Below are positions 32,641-42,343 of a DNA stretch of 64,000 bases, piece after piece. The stretch is from Immersiella caudata (lineage: Eukaryota > Ascomycota > Sordariomycetes > Sordariales > Lasiosphaeriaceae), in NCBI GenBank assembly GCA_030512335.1, contig JAULSU010000001.1, positions 310,001 to 374,000 of the forward strand, in the 5' to 3' direction. The notes under the pieces were generated by a model. The model did not search any database, was not told the DNA's origin, and saw nothing but the letters and a program-made list of their open reading frames with translations. Numbering within the stretch: the stretch's first letter is position 1; every line of letters begins with the position of its first letter. A program made the translations under genes and the position numbers.

Positions 32641-35133
32641 TCACCGCGACATGATCATCACGATGCTGTCAAAGTCCTCGAGCGTTAGCGCCCTCTTATC
32701 TCCTTGGTCCTCCTCCAGACAAATCTGAAAGAACAGTGTCTCCGCCTCCTTCCTCGCCTTCGCAGCCGCAGTCTTGCCCTCGACTAATTCCAGAAACTCA
32801 GCCTGCTTGAATAGCGTCCGTGCTCTCTCAGCCTTGTAGTACTTGACCCCAGGTGTGTACTGCAGTGCAGTCTTCAACATTTGCCTGGTTATTGGAAGTT
32901 AGCCATTGTTCATGTTCACCAATTAGTAGAGGGATGTCGAGAGCAAAACTCACGCTGCGGCCCCCGTCTTCCCTTGCTTGCCATAGTACTCTCCCAACTT
33001 AACGCGTACTTGATTCGTCCGGAATGAACTCTCCCCTTCCGTTCTGACGTATAGAAACAGCGCAAGCTCCCAGTTGAGAATTGCTTCCTGTATCCGTCCC
33101 GCCTTCTCGTTGATCGTGCCGAGTATCTGAATCGCGTAGGCTTCCCTGTTACATCGTCAGTAAGACACGCCCCCGGTAACAGAGGAGTCCGAGTCTAGTA
33201 GCGGCGAAATAGGGGAATACTCGCTTCATCTCCCCCGCATGTCCCCTCCTGCGCCTCCTCCACGCCAACGTACTCTCAACTACCCCCCTCGCCTCTTCTA
33301 TCTTCCCCAGGCCAATCATCCCCCAAGCCGTGTGGAAATCCGCCCAGTGCGGCCAATACCCTCCCTCCGAATACTCCTTCGTCTCCTCGAGTAATATCCT
33401 CCCCTGAACCGCAAGATTGATCCCCTCTTCAAACCGCCCACTCATTATTCGCGAAAGCGAGAGCTCAGTATACGCCATGGCTCGGAAGGCGTCATCGCGC
33501 TCCGTGGGGGGTTTGCTGTCTTCGACAAGGAGGCGTTGGGTGTAGTGTGCTTCGGCGTGGGGCAGGGCGGAGGGGGCGTCGCCTAGGAGGTGGTAGGTGC
33601 TGGAGAGGGTTATGAGGGTGTCGGCGTATTCGGAGGCGAGTTCGAATTCGTGGGGGAGGATGGTGGTTAGGGCGAGGTGGGAGAGGTGGAGGGATTGGGG
33701 GTAGAGGTGGCGGTCTTTTAGGTGGCTATGGAGAAGGGTGTTAGTTATGTTGTAACTTGGGGGAGAGGGGGTAGGGGAAAGGGGGCTTACATGCTGGAGC
33801 GGATTACTAGGTTGATGAATCTTTGGAGGGAGTCGAGGGTGAGGTCTGGCTTGTGAGTTTCGAAGTGGGAGGCAAGTTTGGAGATGTGAGGGACGGCGAT
33901 GTCGGCGATTTGCCAGTCCTTCAGGCCGCCGTGGATGAATGCGAAGTGGCGATCTTGTCTCCAGTATAGTCCTAGGAGAATAACTGCAGCCTCAAAGGCA
34001 GCGAGGAACTCGTCCTTGGTCATCATCTGTCGTGTCACGTCCTGCACCACTCGGTGGACTGAGGCGGTCTTGGTGTGCTTGTGTCGACTTAAGAGAAGAG
34101 CCTTGTTCAACATCATCCTGATGTTGTTGAAGTAGGCGGCGGGGGGATATGCGTGAACGAAATGGCGACACTCGTCGCGCTGAAGAAGAGTTTGTGGGAG
34201 AGGACTGTGGTCGAAGAGAGAGATGACCTGGAGCAAGGCTAAGCCTGCTGGAGGGAGGGCCTGCAGTGACCAGACTGTAGGAAGCGGCGAGTCAAGAAGG
34301 TTCTTCTCAACTGTGCAGATAATGGGCGATACCTTGATGTATCTGAGTAACGCCCGCTCGTATTTGGTAAGAGCTTCCTCGAATGTCAGGTCTTGGCTTT
34401 TGATGACGCCCGCGATGTGCCGAACTGCGATGTGATAACAGTCCAACCGTCGCACGAGGCGGAGGGCATCCGGCACTTCTTGTGGGGGTTGGTCGAGGTG
34501 GGTGATGGAAAACAGAACAGACAGAGACTCGTCGACTTGCGGAGGCGTCAGATCTATGCCACCATCCGGCGAGAGAAAATGTTTTGCCTCGGGATCTCGA
34601 CTCGTGACCAAGACGGAGCCAGGACCTTTGAGAGGGATGTACTCTTTGAGTAGCTCTTCGCTTTCTACGTTGTCGAACACGAGAAGCCATCGCGTGGTTG
34701 ATAAATCGCTGTCAGCATCTTGACCTCTTTCCTGTTCCTTTCCTTTCTGCTTCGTCGAGTTTTCCTCTTCTTCAGTCTCTTCATTCTTGGAGGCGGTCGT
34801 CCCCTTGTGTCGAGAAAGCCAGTCAAGAACTGCCACCTTGCTCGCCAATCGGTCTTTGGCTTGTAAGGGCGTGAACAACTTGAGCTGCACAGCGATGTCG
34901 GAAAAGGCCTCGGCGATCTTAAAGCTGCTACCAGCGGAGATAAAGAAGGTGGCGTCGAAGGCATTCCGGCGACTCAAGAGATAGTGGCTGACGATGATGC
35001 TTTTGCCCACACCGCCAGCTCCGCACAAAGCAAAGCTGCGGAGCTCAGACGCGCTATTTTCCTCTGCTAGCGGCAAAAGTTTTTGGTCCAGGAGGTCAAA
35101 GAGACCGTCGCGCTCAAAGAAAGATGCGGGCAT
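32641..35133 (-). CDS. STAND protein: NB-ARC nucleotide-binding domain plus TPR repeats
   Basis: Exons, complement of 32641-32884, 32954-33145, 33225-33725 and 33791-35133, give 759 residues. The NB-ARC starts almost at the N-terminus: SFFERDGLFDLLDQ, then Walker A G38-AGGVGKS-45, a Walker B-like RWLLVFDNV, GSVLVTSRD (sensor/RNBS-B-like), and a winged-helix part around LPPAGLALLQVISLFD. From about residue 440 come TPR-type helix pairs (SEYADTLITLSSTYHLLGDAPSAL..., FEEGINLAVQGRILLEETKEYS, REAYAIQILGTINEKAGRIQEAI..., KLGEYYGKQGKTGAAAQML). Such proteins are ATP-switch receptors in fungal non-self recognition. The intron 33146-33224 keeps the frame only with a GC donor (GCGAGT); the nearest GT donor shifts it. 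The usual N-terminal effector domain is absent in this model. The gene is head to head with the PigL_N-ankyrin gene. Confidence 0.85.
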
Positions 35134-36246
35134 TGTGTGCTGCGTGCGTGAAAAAGCTCGGGTGTTCGCTGGAGATCAAAGTAGTGGTGAAACTGGTGCT
35201 GAGGCGGGAGCGAGACGCTGGAGGATAGCTCGCGTCGATACTCGCCCGTCTTGGTTTGGCGACGGATCGGGTCGAAGCCCAAAGGCCATGCCCAAAATTT
35301 CAAGGCAGATCTGGATACCTACCGCAAAGAGAGAACTCAAATGAAATGCCAATTAGTCCACATTGCAGAGAGACCTGGCTAGGAGGGGAAAATTAGCGCG
35401 ATTTTCTTCACCAAAGTTTTGACGGGGGTTGGACGGGCATGGAGCTTGGTCGTTGCTGCTGCTGCTGCTGGAGTGAAGAGTGACTTGGACTTTCCTGTCT
35501 GGCAGGGTCCACCAACAAACGACCAGACGTTCACCGCACTGCACTTAGAATTTCATCCGATGCGCCTGAACTCAAATCTGGTTTCTGCACCCTGCAATCT
35601 CTCCATTTGAACGCCGAACCCGGGTTCCAAATTCCGGCATCATGGCGCCCAAGCTCCTTTCTGTTTATCATCACTTCAGAGGCGCCCCCAAGTTGCTGAA
35701 GACGATGGTTGAGCCCAGCAGGACCACATTATGTCGGTATTCTTGCTTGCACAGCTCTGCTACTTGACGCGAGGTGCTGATCATTCGTGCGGCACAGCGC
35801 CCAGGGCTTTGAGATACCATCTGATGGTTCGCAACCCATGCCGTGAGGCACAGGTTACAGGGGTGCAACGATCGACGTTTGCTTTCGCCTCTAATTACCC
35901 GGGATGCCATTTTGGGGCGCCCTCGCAGCGCAGACCATCAACCCGGGGGGCTGTGTGGACAGTGCAAGCGCCGGCACTTGGATAAAAGGGTTGTGTGACA
36001 GGCGGTTCCTCCCGTGACCGATGGGGCAAGAGACCACCTCGTCGGGTTGTTTTTGGAGGTGTGGGAGGTGTACCGGGTTTAATATATACTTGGGGTGGCC
36101 AGGTTCCGATCCTTCCGTCACCATGCACACCATTTTCAATCTCTGCTTCGCGCCAGCTTTCGAGTTCTGAGCCCCTGAGGGACAGTACCTCGAGCGCTGC
36201 TACCACTCTACAGTCACATCACAGGGCCTGGGTTTCACTCGCAAAG
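35134..36246. other. Divergent intergenic region of the STAND/ankyrin pair
   Basis: About 1.1 kb between divergent genes. A minus-strand frame at 35067-35303 is out of phase with the STAND frame. No N-terminal effector domain is recognisable in the three frames upstream of 35133. A GTTTAATATATACTT TATA-like stretch at about 36077 lies 170 bp before the ankyrin-gene ATG. Confidence 0.5.
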
Positions 36247-38634
36247 ATGGAGATGGTTGGAGCTGTCGCGGGCATCCTGGATGTCACAGTACGGACCACA
36301 TCCAAGGTGTGGAAGCTCTGCCAGGCTTGGCAAGACGCTCCGGAGGATGTTCACAACCTACGAGATGACCTCGCAAGGACGCAGCACTTTCTCAGCGAGA
36401 CGAAGCAGGGGATGTCCTACAGAATTCCAGACTCTCGAGAAGTGATGGAGCTGAAGGGGAGGAGTCTACAGCAAGAAAACCTGATGATATTGGTGGCCAA
36501 GGGCACCCACACCATCGAGCGAATCGAGGCTGTTATCAATGTCCTTTACAGAGGGGCGGATGACTCGGAGACATGGTCCAAGAAGATGCGTGTGCTGTGG
36601 TTGAGGTACAAGTCCAAGGTGGCCAAGTTGAGGAAGGAGCTGAATACCATCTCCCTCGGCATCTGCCGATTGCTGATTGCGCAGAGCGTGTGAGTTTGGC
36701 ATCTTGCCTCTGTGGAGTTTCCAGCTAACCCCAACAGAAACATATCCGCCGAGATCCACGCCTCGATCGAACGGTCAGGAGAAGAGGTCGTCGCACACAT
36801 CGAGGACCACCTGGTCGGGGTCACCGGAAAGGTCACGGCAAACATCAGCAGAGCTCTTGAATCCTCAGAAGACGTGATCTTATCCCATCTCCACCATCGG
36901 TTCGACACCCTGGAACTCGACATAGCAACCTCAGTGAGGGACTCTATCCAAGAGGAGCTTTCACCTTGGAAGGATCCTCCTATCCTTGGAAAAGGCATAC
37001 GATGCAAAAACGCGCCCTCTCATCTACCTGGGCACGCAGTCCCGATGGTGCCAGAGACATCCTCAGACGTTCAATGCAGTCCGGATTGCACTTGCAAATG
37101 CCATGCCGAATCCAATCGTCGCCATTCCCGTTGGGGAATAGCAGCCTTGACGCCCATCATGGGCTCCATCTCACTGACGTGGTCAGGAGATCCTGCACAG
37201 GCCTGCACAGACTCCGGCTGCCGAGACACACAACGTCGACGACCAAGCCGCGAGGTGAGCGTTGTGTACCAGTTTCCCGACTGGATAGCCCGAGCGGCGC
37301 TCTCGGTTCTCTACTCCAGCAACTTCAACGGCACCCCGGAGTTGGTGATCCGAGTCTTGAACCCACTAGACGGTTCCCGGGTCCTCATCGCGGACAGCAT
37401 ATTCGGCTACATCGCTCGAAACGACGTCGAGGGGGCCAAGAAGCTTCTCGCTGAGCGGCGTGGATCCGTCTACGACGTCTGGGGACGCGAGTTGCAGTCA
37501 CCCCTCGCAATGGCCGTCATGAGGCGCAATCTCCCAATGGTCAGAGTGCTCATGCAAGCCGGCGCAGACCCCTACCAAGAGATGTGGGTGGACGGCATTA
37601 GCACCAAAGGCGTCAGCGTCACCAGCCTCGCGCTCAAGCAATACCTCGCCCACCGTGTCACCCAACTCGCCGAACTCCTCCCAATTGCTCACCAATTCGA
37701 CCTCGAAGACCGCCCAGTCCTCCACATGGCCGTCACGGGCTTCCTCCACCTCGATCTCGCCTCGGCCCTGCAAAACCCGACTCACCTCGCCGACATCAAC
37801 CGCCACGCCATGGGAGGCAACGCCCCCATCCACCTCGCCTCCATGCGCGGGGACTACGCCTCTGTCAAGCTCCTCCTCCGCTACGGCGCCGAAATTAACA
37901 TCCACTCCACCTACACGGGAACCACCGCGCTGCACCAAGCCTGCGCCGCCAGCCGCCACTCCGTCGCGCGCCTCCTCATCTCCGCTGGCGCCGACATCAA
38001 CGGCCTCGACTACCTTGGTCAAACACCCCTCCTTAGCACCGCCCTTCATGTCCACTCGGAAAAACCTGCCTACGAGATTGCCTCCCTTCTCGTTGAAAAC
38101 GGTGCCGACACTGAAGTTCCTCCCAGTATCACCTCCTGCGGTGGAACCCCGCTCATCTTTGCGGCCGCCTTCGGTTCATCAGGGTGCGTCCGCGCGCTGG
38201 TTGAAAGGGGCGCCAATCTTAACTTCCGCGACATGGATGGTGACAACGCGCTCTTTGGCGCGGTGTACCACCGTAACCACGACAGCGCGGAGTGCTTGCT
38301 GAGAGGGAGAATTACTCTGGGTAACGTGAATCGCCAGGGGAGAACAATACTGCATGCGTTAGCTAGGTGTGCGGACGAGAGGATGTTGGAGGTTTTTGAG
38401 CGGTGTGGTGCGGTAAATGGGGTAAATACGATGGTCAAGGATGGGACGGGGAAGACGGCGGCGGTGGTGTTTGCGGAGAGGCAGGGGGTGACCGAGGGGT
38501 TGAGGAAGGCGTTTGAGGCGTTTTTGGAGAGAGTTGAGGGGGAAAACTGGGGGATCAAGGCGGAGGAGAGTGACGAGAAGGAGGAAGGAGAGGAGGGGGA
38601 GTTTGTCGATGCCAGGGAGACTCAGGATGGGTAA
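36247..38634 (+). CDS. PigL_N/SesA-type N-terminal domain plus ankyrin repeats
   Basis: Exons 36247-36689 and 36738-38634 give 779 residues (GT-AG intron, Val codon split). Residues 1-150 (MEMVGAVAGILDVTVRTTSKVW..., DAPEDVHNLRDDL) resemble the helical N-terminal domain of fungal STAND proteins (PigL_N/SesA-like). A cysteine cluster CSPDCTCKCH followed by VVYQFPDWIARAAL is a pair of motifs common in fungal ankyrin proteins. From about residue 375 come at least seven ankyrin repeats (SPLAMAVMRRNLPMVRVLMQAGADP, NAPIHLASMRGDYASVKLLLRYGAEIN, TALHQACAASRHSVARLLISAGADIN, TPLIFAAAFGSSGCVRALVERGANLN). The tail is acidic. It has no NACHT or NB-ARC domain. The ATG at 36247 matches the domain start. Role unknown; non-self recognition is a guess from the family. 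Confidence 0.88.
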
Positions 38635-38729
38635 CATGCTGTTCAGCACACCAGTTTGCTCCGTTCGACACTCGTTTCAAATTCTACCGGGGTATCTTCC
38701 ATCCATCACACCACCTCTCCTCTAACCAC

Positions 38730-39165
38730 CTCCTAATTGAAATTTTTATGAACCGTCCCCTTCTTCTCAAACTCCTTGTTCAACACCTCCCTATCCCCCG
38801 CGCGCGCAACTGCCTCATCCCTAGGCAACTTCTCCGTGTCTCCCACAAGGGTATCAATCCCCGAGTTGATGTTTCCCCTCAGCGACTCGGTTATTCCCTA
38901 CACCAAATAGTCAGTTCTACCCACTACGAAAAGGATGGCCGAAGTATGGGGAACGTACATGTCCCTGTGCAACAATGCCCTTAATCCCCCTAGCGACGCG
39001 CTCCCCTGTGTTCTCTCCACCGGTACTACCGGGTGTGGGACCGGCGGTACTGGTGATTCCCGTGTTGGTAGTCGACGTATGCGTCGGCGCCGTACTGCCA
39101 GTGATGCCGGGGACGATGTTGTTGCCGGTGTTGGCAGGGATGGTGTTGTTGTAGTTTGTTGCCAT
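38730..39165 (-). CDS. Small Hmp1-like (mismatch/cruciform DNA-recognition family) protein
   Basis: Two exons, complement of 38730-38897 and 38959-39165, give 124 residues; the GT-AG intron is in phase 0. The N-terminus of 50 residues is Thr/Asn/Gly/Pro-rich and probably disordered. The C-terminal part carries the conserved pattern GERVARGIKGIVAQGHGITESLRGNINSGIDTLVGD, then RDEAVARAGDREVLNKEFEKKG. This G-x-x-x-x-G-x-x-x-x-x-GH-G-x-x-E-x-x-RGN-x-N-x-x-x-D order is that of the small fungal proteins annotated as mismatched-base-pair and cruciform-DNA recognition protein (Ustilago Hmp1). They are also thought of as stress-induced. DNA binding is not demonstrated by the sequence. Confidence 0.82.
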
Positions 39166-39585
39166 TTTGGATTTTGAATTGGGAAGCTGGAATGTGGTTT
39201 GGTGGGGGTTTAGGAATTGATCGAAGCTGACTATGAGTTTAGTCCATGAAAGGGGACGACAGGAGGGAGGTATAAGTCATTGTGTACCTAAGTTGACGTC
39301 ATTGTTGGGGGAGGAACTTGGCGAGCAGGGCTGACGTCAGGTGGAGCACGACGATGGCGATCAAACTTGAACTTGTCTAACTGCATTCTGACTGCTGTAC
39401 CTGGAATGGTCCTAGATTTGCATGTATTGTACCTAATTATTTGAGTAGCGAAGACCTTCTTAGCGAAGGCATTTGCTGATCTTTGACCACGGTAGCTGCA
39501 GCTGGGCTGGTGCAGCCCCAAACCAAGATGTTCGAAGATCTGGGATTCGCCCGAGCACACGCCACAATTCCACAAAAAAGCTCCC
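39166..39585. other. Intergenic, no supported gene
   Basis: 5' region of the Hmp1-like gene. No other signal. Confidence 0.5.
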
Positions 39586-39688
39586 ACATACGACAATAGA
39601 TCCCGTCAAATATACTAAAGATAAACCGTTGCCAAATAAGAGCCAGACCAGTGGTCGGGCACCTGATGACCAGCGCATATTGTATGTT
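39586..39688 (+). pseudogene. 5S rRNA pseudogene
   Basis: The ends match fungal 5S rRNA: ACATACGAC at the 5' end, then CCAGACCAGTGGTCGGGCACCTGATGACCAGCGC near the internal promoter, and TTGTATGTT at the 3' end. The middle is A/T-rich and does not match; the terminal pairing is kept. The total is about 103 nt rather than 119, and no T run follows. The intact copy lies 880 bp downstream. AT-biased decay could reflect RIP or plain drift. Confidence 0.8.
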
Positions 39689-40569
39689 GTCCTTGCTCCT
39701 TCAATCCGCCCTGCGATGTGAGCAGCTATATGTAGAGCGTCTTCATCTGGGGGGGTGAAGACGATTCCGCCCCATAGGGTTGCCGCGGGTGGGGGATGGT
39801 TGAATTTGAGCAGACTGGGCGGAGCCAGCTGGGGCAGAGGAGACGAGGGGGGAAGGGGTGAGAAGCGTGAGGGATAGGAGGAGCTTCATGGTGATGACGG
39901 ATTTGTTGTTTTGTTATTGAAGTCGTATTAATGTTAAGTTCAGCTGGGTTACTCAGCCACGAGTTTTGTGGTAGGACATGTGGTGTACCTTATATAATCC
40001 ACGGGGATTCTGAAGAGGTCTTGGCCGCGGCGTCAACTTCTCGATCAAGTGCTTTTCACCCTGCCGTGGGGTCACAGGATCGTATGATTTGCCGTTTTCT
40101 GATGCGCCTATTGCGATTCATCTATGGGCAGTATTGGATCGCTTACAGTTGGATCATTCTCACGTTGGGTGGGTGTTGGCGCTGTTGGCTTGGCGTTCGG
40201 GAGTGGGATTGCGAACGAAATTAAGAAATCCGATTCGCGTTTCATCGCGGCTGCCATATGTTGAATATGCCTTGCCGGTGGGGATTGGGTTGTGACCTGT
40301 TCTGGAGGTTTTTCTCTTGTGTCTGGAGTTGGTAAAATGAGCGATGGTCGATAGTTTCAGTTCCTATGGTAACCAAGTCCCGCTGCGGCGGACAGGGGAC
40401 TTTTCAGGGTTGATTTGGCAGTGTGGCAAATGGGCTGTCAGTTCGTATTCGCGGAGGAGAGAACAGGTCAAAGGAGGAGAAGAGCACACCTAGCCACACT
40501 CCCTAGCTAGGTGGATCCTGTCTCTCCCTGCGGTGCCTTGATAGGTGAAAAAGTCTAGAAGCATCTATC
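39689..40569. other. Intergenic between 5S copies, no supported gene
   Basis: No coherent coding frame. Sequence between a decayed and an intact 5S rRNA unit. Confidence 0.45.
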
Positions 40570-40689
40570 ACATACGGCCATACCCACAGGAAAGCTCGGG
40601 ATCCCGTCCGCTCTCCCATAGATAAGCCAGTGAGGGCCAGACTAGTAGTTGGGTCGGTGACGACCAGCGAATCCCTGGTGTTGTATGTT
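40570..40689 (+). rRNA. 5S rRNA
   Basis: Full-length unit of about 119 nt. The 5' ACATACGGCCATA pairs with the 3' TGTTGTATGT. GGATCCCGTCCGCTCTCCCATAGATAAGCCA and the loop E/helix IV region TAGTAGTTGGGTCGGTGACGACCAGCGAATCCC follow the standard filamentous-ascomycete 5S sequence. A TTTTT run at about 40700 is a possible RNA polymerase III terminator. Dispersed 5S genes are normal in Pezizomycotina. Confidence 0.95.
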
Positions 40690-41080
40690 TATTCCAGCTT
40701 TTTGCTGGGTTGTCCAACGGCTTCGAGTGCCACCAAAGTTAATAAAAAAAACCACAAAAATCGATGACAAAGTTCCCCGTCACTGGCCCAAAACAAACCT
40801 GACCTTCAGTTCCTGGAACGAGACACAGATTTGGAGCATTAAGGACGACTCGATCAGGAGGCAGGCTGACGGCTGGGGCTGGGATTCACGCAATCATAGG
40901 CTAGTCAATTTCAACTATGGCAGAGCTGAGCAGGCAATGGAACGGGGTGATTGGAAGCGTTTCCTCGAGTACCGTAAGAGGGAGGTTGAGCGGCTCAAGG
41001 GTATCGACTGTTTGGAACTTTGCCACTTGGAGGAGGCGTACAAGAACGATGTAGCGGAGCCTGAGGTGGAGGAGAAGTAG
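40685..41080 (+). CDS. Possible gene or gene remnant, unassigned
   Basis: A 131-residue frame begins within the 3' end of the 5S rRNA gene. Its second part looks coding: WNETQIWSIKDDSIRRQADGWGWDS, then FNYGRAEQAMERGDWKRFLEYRKREVERLKGIDCLELCHLEEAYKND. It is charged and helical with no low complexity and ends in an acidic tail. The ATG lies inside the 5S gene, so the true start must be further in, or an upstream exon was lost or separated by the 5S insertion. I do not recognise the family. Confidence 0.3.
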   Translation: MFIPAFCWVVQRLRVPPKLIKKTTKIDDKVPRHWPKTNLTFSSWNETQIWSIKDDSIRRQADGWGWDSRNHRLVNFNYGRAEQAMERGDWKRFLEYRKREVERLKGIDCLELCHLEEAYKNDVAEPEVEEK

Positions 41081-41622
41081 GAAGACGGGGCCCTGGAGCA
41101 AGGTCGCAGGAGGGGCTGGGTCGCGCCACGAGCGCGTCGAGATTATAGCCAGCCTAGGTCGACATGTTTGGATTTATGGATACGTGTAATGTAGATACAG
41201 CCCATCTTGAAATACAATAGGCTTGATAAAATGTCCATGAGGCCTTTTTGTCGCGCAGTTGACGGAATGTTGTCTACGTTGAGGGCTCAGCGGGAACGGG
41301 CAGTAGGTGTTTTTGAGAGGGAATTAAGGCCGCTCATGATGCAGTTGATGCAATACTGTTTTTTAAGAGGCCTTCCAGGATTTGGGAACCGTCTTTGTGA
41401 ACGACACAGGCGTCGTTGAGACTCATACTCGGGAGGTCACCGCAGGAGACAAGGCGATTGTGAAGCATGCTAGAAGAACAAAGACAAAGAGTCGCCCAAC
41501 CGGGGCCAAAAGAACCTCACGAAAGCAAGACCGCCCATACAGTTTCCCCTGAGCCACCTCCATTCAGCAGCAAAAGTGACATCGATACTTGCAAGCTTAC
41601 TAACAGGCAAAAAGAAACATGC
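41081..41622. other. Intergenic, no supported gene
   Basis: No coding signal. AAAAAG just upstream of 41623 (TTTTT on the minus strand) fits the tRNA terminator. Confidence 0.45.
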
Positions 41623-41733
41623 TGACGAGAGTGGGATTCGAACCCACGCCCTTTCGGACTACGGGATCATGAATCATGATGTTATTAAGGGAATTCCTTA
41701 ACGTAGCGCCTTAGACCGCTCGGCCATCTCGCC
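41623..41733 (-). tRNA. tRNA-Leu (AAG) with 31-nt intron, second copy
   Basis: Exon sequence is identical to the copy at 27563-27673 except for the T loop, which is the canonical TTCGAAT here. The intron is also 31 nt but differs at several bases (AATTCCCTTAATAACATC...). It keeps a CCTTAA segment able to pair with the anticodon loop. Orientation is opposite to the first copy, 14 kb away. A pol III terminator (TTTTT) follows on the minus strand. Confidence 0.95.
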
Positions 41734-42343
41734 TGATTTTGATGGATTTTGGTTGTGTGGGATGTAGTTTTGAGTGTGGAGCGAGAGGGCTTCGTGGGGT
41801 TCAGGGCCCAGGGGTTAGAGTTTATGTGGGGTGGGGGGCTGCTGGGTGGGTTTGTTCGGATCTGGACACAGTTGGGTCTCGGGCCGAGGCGGGGCTTGAC
41901 TGCCCGAGTGCACTCTACCCGTAGATGGTGGGGATTTGGACACGATCCTTTGGCGTGCAGTCAACCTTTGCGAGGGGTGGTTGGAGCTTGTTCGTCCTGA
42001 GCCTCCTTTGCTGGAGAGAGCCATCGCTGCTGCTGATGCGTGCAAGGGCGGGGCTGCGGCTCGGCCAAATGATATGGGCACCCAGCTGGAAGCTGTGGAG
42101 TACGTTCCCCACCGCTGGTTTAATGCCGTCAAAGCAGGTAACTTATCCACTCCGGGTGCTTTAAGCTTCGCAAGTAAACTTTTTGCAAAAGTTTATATTA
42201 CAGGTCTCTATTTTTTCCCAGTCGTGCTCTTGCGGTTTTCAAAGCACTTCTCTCGCTGTGAGCGTCTCCAGCTTGTTGCTTTCCAACAGCCATTGTAGTC
42301 ATTTTTGCAAACTTTTCGCCCACATAGCCACGACTTCTTGCCC
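41734..42343. other. Region upstream of the cullin gene; possible extra exon
   Basis: The plus-strand frame 41936-42136 (DTILWRAVNLCEGWLELVRPEPPLLERAIAAADAC...EYVPHRWFNAVKAG) looks coding and ends at a good donor (GTAACT). It could be an upstream exon of the cullin or a remnant. I found no acceptor that joins it cleanly in frame to the cullin exon at 42344. Confidence 0.3.
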
